A stretch of DNA of 64,000 nt, taken from positions 22,839 through 86,838 of IMG/VR virus record IMGVR_UViG_3300049491_000357; one strand, given 5' to 3'. Within the stretch, counting starts at the first letter, position 1. Each line of letters opens with the position of its first letter. The notes beneath the pieces are model-generated. The model saw nothing but the letters and a program-made list of their open reading frames with translations, was not told the origin of the DNA and ran no database searches. Below are positions 60,213-64,000 of the stretch, one piece after another. This DNA is from a virus. The position numbers and the translations under genes are program-made.

Positions 60213-61070
60213 TTAGCAGTCCCATCCAAACTTATGCTTGCGTTTCGGGTCACAGGGAGTCCTCATCGCTGCATCCAAGACACGGAAGTACTCGGTATAG
60301 GTCTCGACCCCACAGCCAGGCGATTTCTCCCAAGACCAAACGATCGCCCAGTTACCTGGCTGACCGCACTCCCCAGCCACCCCTGTCGCATAGAAGCACC
60401 CATCAGACGTCATACCAGGAGTTCTACTTTCCGCCCCTCGAAGCTGCTGATACCCGCCAGGCAACACCTGGTAAATGGCGAAAGAGATACACGAAGGGAT
60501 GCTGGAAGGGCAAAGAACAAGGCCCCCAGCTCCAAGTGTCTGCATGTACGAGAACGTCTGCTGAGGGCGTGTGGGACAACAGATGGGGCGAGGTACGCAA
60601 ATCAGCTCCAGGTTCCCTACAAGGGAACCAACCCCATTGATTGGATTAGGGCCATTCCAAACCAGTTGCCCCTGCCCGATGGTTGCCCCACCCATCAAAT
60701 GTACAATGACCGCAGAAGCACTTGGTGTGCTGGAACCTGTGGTCGTACCTGCCAGCAAGACCTGCCCAATGCTGAGCTGCCCCGACCCATAGGCAGTCCC
60801 AGAGCACAGTATGGTGGTGTAGGTAGATACAACAACAGCCGCCCCGAACGCTTCCTGAGAAGTAATGCCGGTAGGGGCAAGTACGGTTGCTACGAAAGGA
60901 GCCCCAAACGCCTCTTCACTGGGGATACTCGTTGGAGCTACCGTGATGATGCTCGTGTTGAGCACCGTGGCTGCCCCGAACGCTTCCTCCGAAGCAATAC
61001 CGGAGACCCCAAGGATCAAGACCTCCAGGGGAGTGCCAAATGCTTCAGCGGAGGGGATCCAAGTAGCCAT
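60213..61070 (-). CDS. EAFG-repeat virion protein with a Cys-rich C-terminal half (285 aa)
   Basis: The first 80 residues are four repeats of the type IPS-EAFG-P/A: IPSAEAFGTP, IASEEAFGAA, IPSEEAFGAP, ITSQEAFGAA, each followed by a hydrophobic stretch. Residues about 160-285 have many Cys (ICVPRPICCPTRPQ, SIPSCIS, VAGECGQPGN, GCGVETY, PCDPKRK, DC), probably disulfide- or zinc-stabilised, with NWAIVWSWEK. The ATG at 61070 overlaps the previous gene by 26 nt in another frame. Probable fibre or decoration protein. Confidence 0.85.
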   Translation of the reverse strand: MATWIPSAEAFGTPLEVLILGVSGIASEEAFGAATVLNTSIITVAPTSIPSEEAFGAPFVATVLAPTGITSQEAFGAAVVVSTYTTILCSGTAYGSGQLSIGQVLLAGTTTGSSTPSASAVIVHLMGGATIGQGQLVWNGPNPINGVGSLVGNLELICVPRPICCPTRPQQTFSYMQTLGAGGLVLCPSSIPSCISFAIYQVLPGGYQQLRGAESRTPGMTSDGCFYATGVAGECGQPGNWAIVWSWEKSPGCGVETYTEYFRVLDAAMRTPCDPKRKHKFGWDC

Positions 61071-61280
61071 AAATGATCTCTAATGGTTGGTCCACAACAA
61101 AGCTTTGCACAGGTACTCCAAACACCTCTTCGGACGGGACACCAGGAGGGCTTATGACGGAGGACGTCAAGACAAACTCCTGTACAGGTGTTCCCATTGC
61201 TTCTGCCGTTGGGATGTACGGAGGGTTCAAGTACAGGACAAATGTAACGAACCCAAATCCTTCCTCACTTGGGATACCTG
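60841..61280 (-). repeat. Repeat array crossing the boundary of two genes
   Basis: Seven units of an IPSEEAFG-type repeat, about 60-75 nt each, run continuously. The first three are at the C-terminus of the 475-residue protein (IPSEEGFG, IPTAEAMG, VPSEEVFG) and the next four are at the N-terminus of the 285-residue protein. The two genes use different frames and overlap by 26 nt inside the array. Confidence 0.85.
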
Positions 61281-62472
61281 TGGGGAAGATATCATGCGAA
61301 ACGATGATGTTGAACGTGATCGACGGAGCCGCTGCAAGGGTCAACCTTGCATTCAAGTCAGCCTGAGCCGACGAATTCAGTTGCGCACTGGACGAAAGAG
61401 ATGTCGTCGGATTAAACGTCGTACTCGGACTGAAACTCAAGCTTGACTGAGCTGGGTACGTTACGGTACCCGCCGCATTTAGCTGAGTTGCTCCAACCCA
61501 CGAAGCTCCCGAGTTGAAGGTGGAAGACAGGTCAATTGATAGCCCCACAGATGCAGTGAACCCAGCACTTTGACCAAATGTCGTAGACCCTAGAGCGTCG
61601 ACCACATTGGAGCCCACATGGCTCGAAGTTGCTGTGAGGTTGGTAGCCCCCACAGCATCCAAGACACTAGACACCGAAAGCCCTGTGTTCGTTGCGGCAC
61701 TGAGGGACCCTACAAATGCCGCCTCACAGGTACTCGTGTGCCCGGCCGAAGCCCCCACGCTAAAGGAGGCTGGAATGTCCATTACCGCGTAGGTGGACCA
61801 CCCAGCTACTGCCGCAAAGGCATTTTGAACACTATAGTCTGTTGAAACACTTTCTGTCTGAGAAGCTGTGCTTTGGGTAGTGATGTCCCCCACAGCATCC
61901 AAGTTGCCTGTTTCTGAGACATCCGCTGTCTGAGACAGTGCAAGATCTGGGTACCCGTCAATCGATCCTGAACTCGTGATCTGAGGGAACGTTCCAAAAG
62001 TAAGCGTTGAGCTGTACGTATCTGGGACATTGTACAGCCGAACGTCTGCAACATTCGGGTCCGGGGGGACTCGAAGCCAGACGTCGAATCGTGTGGAGTA
62101 TCGATCCGACACGAAAATCACAGACGTGAGCGTTAGCTTAGGGGCCGCCGAAACGACAATCGCATTGACCAGGCCGATTGTCGGAGTAAGGGCGAGGACT
62201 GGGGACGAAACAGCAGTGATCCCAGGTGCAACTGGGGGGACTCCAATCAGGACGTCATTAGGCCCAATCGTTGGGCTGGTGACGAACGTTGTAGTGCGGG
62301 GAGCCAGTGTTGGGGTAGCTGGGACCCCAATGAAGTTCGTGATGGTCGCAGCAACGACCACAGAAATGATGGGGGAGAGAATAGACGTGACCCCAGTTTC
62401 GACGCTAGGGGCTCTCACCCTAACGTCCGCCGGTTCAATCTCTCCGCTGAAGAGTCGGACATCAGCCGACAT
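61045..62472 (-). CDS. Ser/Thr/Ala-rich fibrous virion protein (475 aa)
   Basis: The first 150 residues have alternating Val/Thr/Pro segments (VPATPTLAPRTTTFVTSPTI, VAPGITAVSSPVLALTPT) and one DVRLYNVPDTYS strand. The middle 200 residues are low complexity, Ser/Thr/Ala/Val-rich (SQTADVSETGN, TSSHVGSNVVDALGSTTF, QSSLSFSPSTTFNPTTSL), typical of an extended beta fibre. The last 100 residues carry three EAFG-like repeats. No enzyme motif is seen. It may form a fibre or a capsid decoration. Confidence 0.85.
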   Translation of the reverse strand: MSADVRLFSGEIEPADVRVRAPSVETGVTSILSPIISVVVAATITNFIGVPATPTLAPRTTTFVTSPTIGPNDVLIGVPPVAPGITAVSSPVLALTPTIGLVNAIVVSAAPKLTLTSVIFVSDRYSTRFDVWLRVPPDPNVADVRLYNVPDTYSSTLTFGTFPQITSSGSIDGYPDLALSQTADVSETGNLDAVGDITTQSTASQTESVSTDYSVQNAFAAVAGWSTYAVMDIPASFSVGASAGHTSTCEAAFVGSLSAATNTGLSVSSVLDAVGATNLTATSSHVGSNVVDALGSTTFGQSAGFTASVGLSIDLSSTFNSGASWVGATQLNAAGTVTYPAQSSLSFSPSTTFNPTTSLSSSAQLNSSAQADLNARLTLAAAPSITFNIIVSHDIFPTGIPSEEGFGFVTFVLYLNPPYIPTAEAMGTPVQEFVLTSSVISPPGVPSEEVFGVPVQSFVVDQPLEIIYGYLDPLR

Positions 62473-62485
62473 GATCTAACCCCTT

Positions 62486-62944
62486 CTAAGTAGGGGAGAT
62501 CACAAGAGAACTCCCAACAATAGTTGGATCTGGCTGCTGATCCGTGACACGAACATAGTAGGGGCCGTTAGAGGGCACTACAAACAGGTAGTTGCCCCCC
62601 AGATCCGAAACCGTGCTCTGCACATAGGCATTGGATCCCTGTAGGAACAAGTCTACCTGACAGTTCCCGAGAGGCACCCCCGCATTATCTCGGGTCACCC
62701 CGATGACCTGCCAGAACACTTGAGGTTTGGGGGACCTGAACTGTGGATAGGGGCCATCATTCGTAACCCCCCACCCCTTGAGAGCACCTGTTGCACGAAG
62801 AGCACTATTGCCCACAGGATTTGCGGAGGGCCCCTGTGCACCCCCGTACTGCAAGTTGCCTTGAGGAGCCCCAGGGGCACCAAGTCCACCCCCACCAAAG
62901 TGAGGGGAACGTCCACCAATCCCTGAGGTCCAAAAGGTAGGCAT
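62486..62944 (-). CDS. Virion protein with carboxypeptidase-regulatory-like Ig fold (152 aa)
   Basis: The first 60 residues are Gly/Pro/Gln-rich and probably flexible (GGRSPHFGGGGLGAPGAPQG). Residues about 70-140 form an Ig-like/CarboxypepD-reg layout: WQVIGVTRDNAGVPLGNCQV, then DLFLQGSNAYVQSTVSDLGG, NYLFVVPSNGPYYVRVTDQ. Such folds appear in capsid or fibre accessory proteins. The gene stands 3 nt after the fused gene and 13 nt before the fibrous protein. Confidence 0.85.
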   Translation of the reverse strand: MPTFWTSGIGGRSPHFGGGGLGAPGAPQGNLQYGGAQGPSANPVGNSALRATGALKGWGVTNDGPYPQFRSPKPQVFWQVIGVTRDNAGVPLGNCQVDLFLQGSNAYVQSTVSDLGGNYLFVVPSNGPYYVRVTDQQPDPTIVGSSLVISPT

Positions 62945-62947
62945 CAG

Positions 62948-63955
62948 CTAAGTCCCATCTGAGGAAACTGCCTGTAAATTGAGCGATTCCACCATGTATT
63001 GGTGCACAGTGAGCGAGCCCGTGGCCACCGTCTGCGTAAAGAACAGGTCGAGGGTGTTCGCCGCCGTGGAGTCGAAGCCTGTACCGACGGCAGGAGCCGC
63101 GTTCCAAGGTAGGATGGCCGACACGACACCCTTTGGTGCAGTCGCAGGCACACCAAGGATGTCTTCACAGGTCCAAGTGCCCTGCCCAAAAAGCGTAGCC
63201 GCAACACCAGAACCAATCGAACGACAGGTCAGCAGGAGGTCCAACTTCCAACCAACGTTGGTATGGGCTGCCACCGTATCAAGCAGGATTGCCTGAGAGT
63301 CAAAGGCAACAACAGCACCCACACGGACGTCGAATCGGGCAGTTCCAGGGGTCGTGATAACGCTGCTGATACGACCAGAAGCCGTGATGCGAAGCATGCG
63401 GCCTACATAGAAGTAGTTGTTGGGGAGCGTGATCTTCGCTGCCGTTGGGATCGCGGTTGCTGCTGCCGCTGCCGTGAGGGTAGGGCCGTCAGTTGTCGAG
63501 TTGACGAGAGTTTCCTGCCAGGTCTGAAGGGACATTTGAATTCTCCGTAAGGGGATCGAGATCACGAGGGAAGGACAGCTTGCTGTTACACCAGCAGCGA
63601 AAGCCGTGGTACCAACGGTTGCATCACAACCTTGGTCGATGGTGCCTACTGTACCATCATGTACAGGAGTCTCATCAGATTTCAAGAGGCGATACCACCT
63701 AACGTCAACGGTGTTGAGGATGACTGCGGAACTGATTGCATTGGCCGTCTTTGTGCCGCTGATTGCCGCCGCAAAAGCCACAGGACTCAGATTCAACCGA
63801 ACAGCTTTGGTCTGGTCCGTCACCACCACGTCAGGACTCGCGGGCTGACCGGATCCACCACCATAGAAGTCCATGAAGCCTCCACCCAGGACGTCGAGGG
63901 CTGCATCAAGGGCTGCATTCTTAGCAACAGCAGAGTAAGTCGGATTTCGAGCCAT
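62948..63955 (-). CDS. Two-family fused virion protein with an internal start (335 aa)
   Basis: The first 140 codons read as a complete member of a phage family starting MARNPTYSAVAKNAALDAAL, with DVVVTDQTKAVRLNLSPVAF and ending SLVISIPLR, the usual end of that family. Then an ATG at 63535 (MSLQTWQETLVNSTTDGPT, 195 aa) begins a second family ending TVHQYMVESLN, with ACGGAG 7-8 nt upstream. No stop lies between them, so translation would yield both a fusion and the separate second protein. Both families occur next to each other in phage structural clusters. Capsid decoration or fibre roles are inferred. Confidence 0.85.
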   Translation of the reverse strand: MARNPTYSAVAKNAALDAALDVLGGGFMDFYGGGSGQPASPDVVVTDQTKAVRLNLSPVAFAAAISGTKTANAISSAVILNTVDVRWYRLLKSDETPVHDGTVGTIDQGCDATVGTTAFAAGVTASCPSLVISIPLRRIQMSLQTWQETLVNSTTDGPTLTAAAAATAIPTAAKITLPNNYFYVGRMLRITASGRISSVITTPGTARFDVRVGAVVAFDSQAILLDTVAAHTNVGWKLDLLLTCRSIGSGVAATLFGQGTWTCEDILGVPATAPKGVVSAILPWNAAPAVGTGFDSTAANTLDLFFTQTVATGSLTVHQYMVESLNLQAVSSDGT

Positions 63956-64000
63956 CAGCTTTGCACAGCGGTCACAGTCACATTCAAGGTGTCCCCGGAC
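63955..64000 (-). CDS. C-terminal fragment of an upstream fibre-like protein
   Basis: The last 14 codons of a gene outside the window read SGDTLNVTVTAVQS, ending in TGA at 63955-63957, which overlaps the next ATG (ATGA). The DTL-VT-T alternation resembles the end of the small fibre proteins at 8534-9094. Only its C-terminus is visible. Confidence 0.6.
   Translation of the reverse strand, partial: SGDTLNVTVTAVQS

Noticed and set aside
59619-61076. Plus-strand open frame of 485 codons
   Set aside because: It lies opposite two well-supported minus-strand genes (59304-60203 and 60213-61070). Its product is Arg/His/Pro-rich without domain pattern, typical of an antisense shadow.
1-64000. tRNA genes, integrase, attachment sites, terminase, portal or major capsid
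   Set aside because: None was recognised on either strand; capsid and packaging genes are probably to the right of the window.

Overview
This window is part of the genome of a tailed bacteriophage with a contractile (myovirus-type) tail. It is almost entirely virion-morphogenesis genes. The main evidence is a sheath protein with the conserved sheath C-terminus, a tube - chaperone - tape-measure block in the usual order, a hub/spike/baseplate-J/gp25-like block, and many giant repeat-built fibre-like proteins. No capsid, portal, terminase, replication, tRNA or bacterial housekeeping gene is seen; these presumably lie outside the window. The single-direction layout, 4-nt start/stop overlaps and very large structural genes (up to 2065 residues) suggest a large-genome phage. 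Its host cannot be deduced from this sequence.

All genes but one read on the minus strand, so the biological order runs from position 64000 down to 1. Right end (64000-59300): fibre- or decoration-like proteins, including a fused two-family gene and a repeat array crossing a gene boundary. 59300-51200: small zinc-knuckle proteins, neck/tail-completion candidates, one lone plus-strand gene, and then a Dps/ferritin-like protein directly followed by an actin-like ATPase. 51050-46790: an oversized tail sheath. 46750-40380: an unusual 6.4-kb block between sheath and tube, holding a Ros/MucR-like zinc finger, a complete SF1 (UvrD/Rep-type) helicase, an HTH-like protein and three proteins I cannot name.

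40360-33550: tail tube, two chaperone-position proteins and the tape measure. 33700-24300: two proteins sharing a tube-like domain (one with a lysozyme-like domain), hub, central spike and small spike-associated proteins. 24300-9970: a 2065-residue modular protein, a helical protein with Fn3-like domain, gp25-like and baseplate-J-like wedge proteins. 9960-1: tail-fibre or adhesin-like proteins, including a 1875-residue protein with a seven-unit ESLTITE-type repeat, and a fragment running off the left edge.

The most notable observations are: a Dps-like protein with all five Listeria-type ferroxidase ligands at exact spacing beside an actin-like ATPase with an altered phosphate-2 loop; the zinc-finger/helicase block splitting sheath from tube, with a perfect 15-bp inverted repeat inside the zinc-finger gene; a 13-bp hairpin enclosing a start codon at 57317-57347; an in-frame fusion of two protein families that keeps an internal ribosome site; and a tape-measure frame that runs 175 nt into the next gene. 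Family assignments come from reading the sequence by eye; no searches were run.
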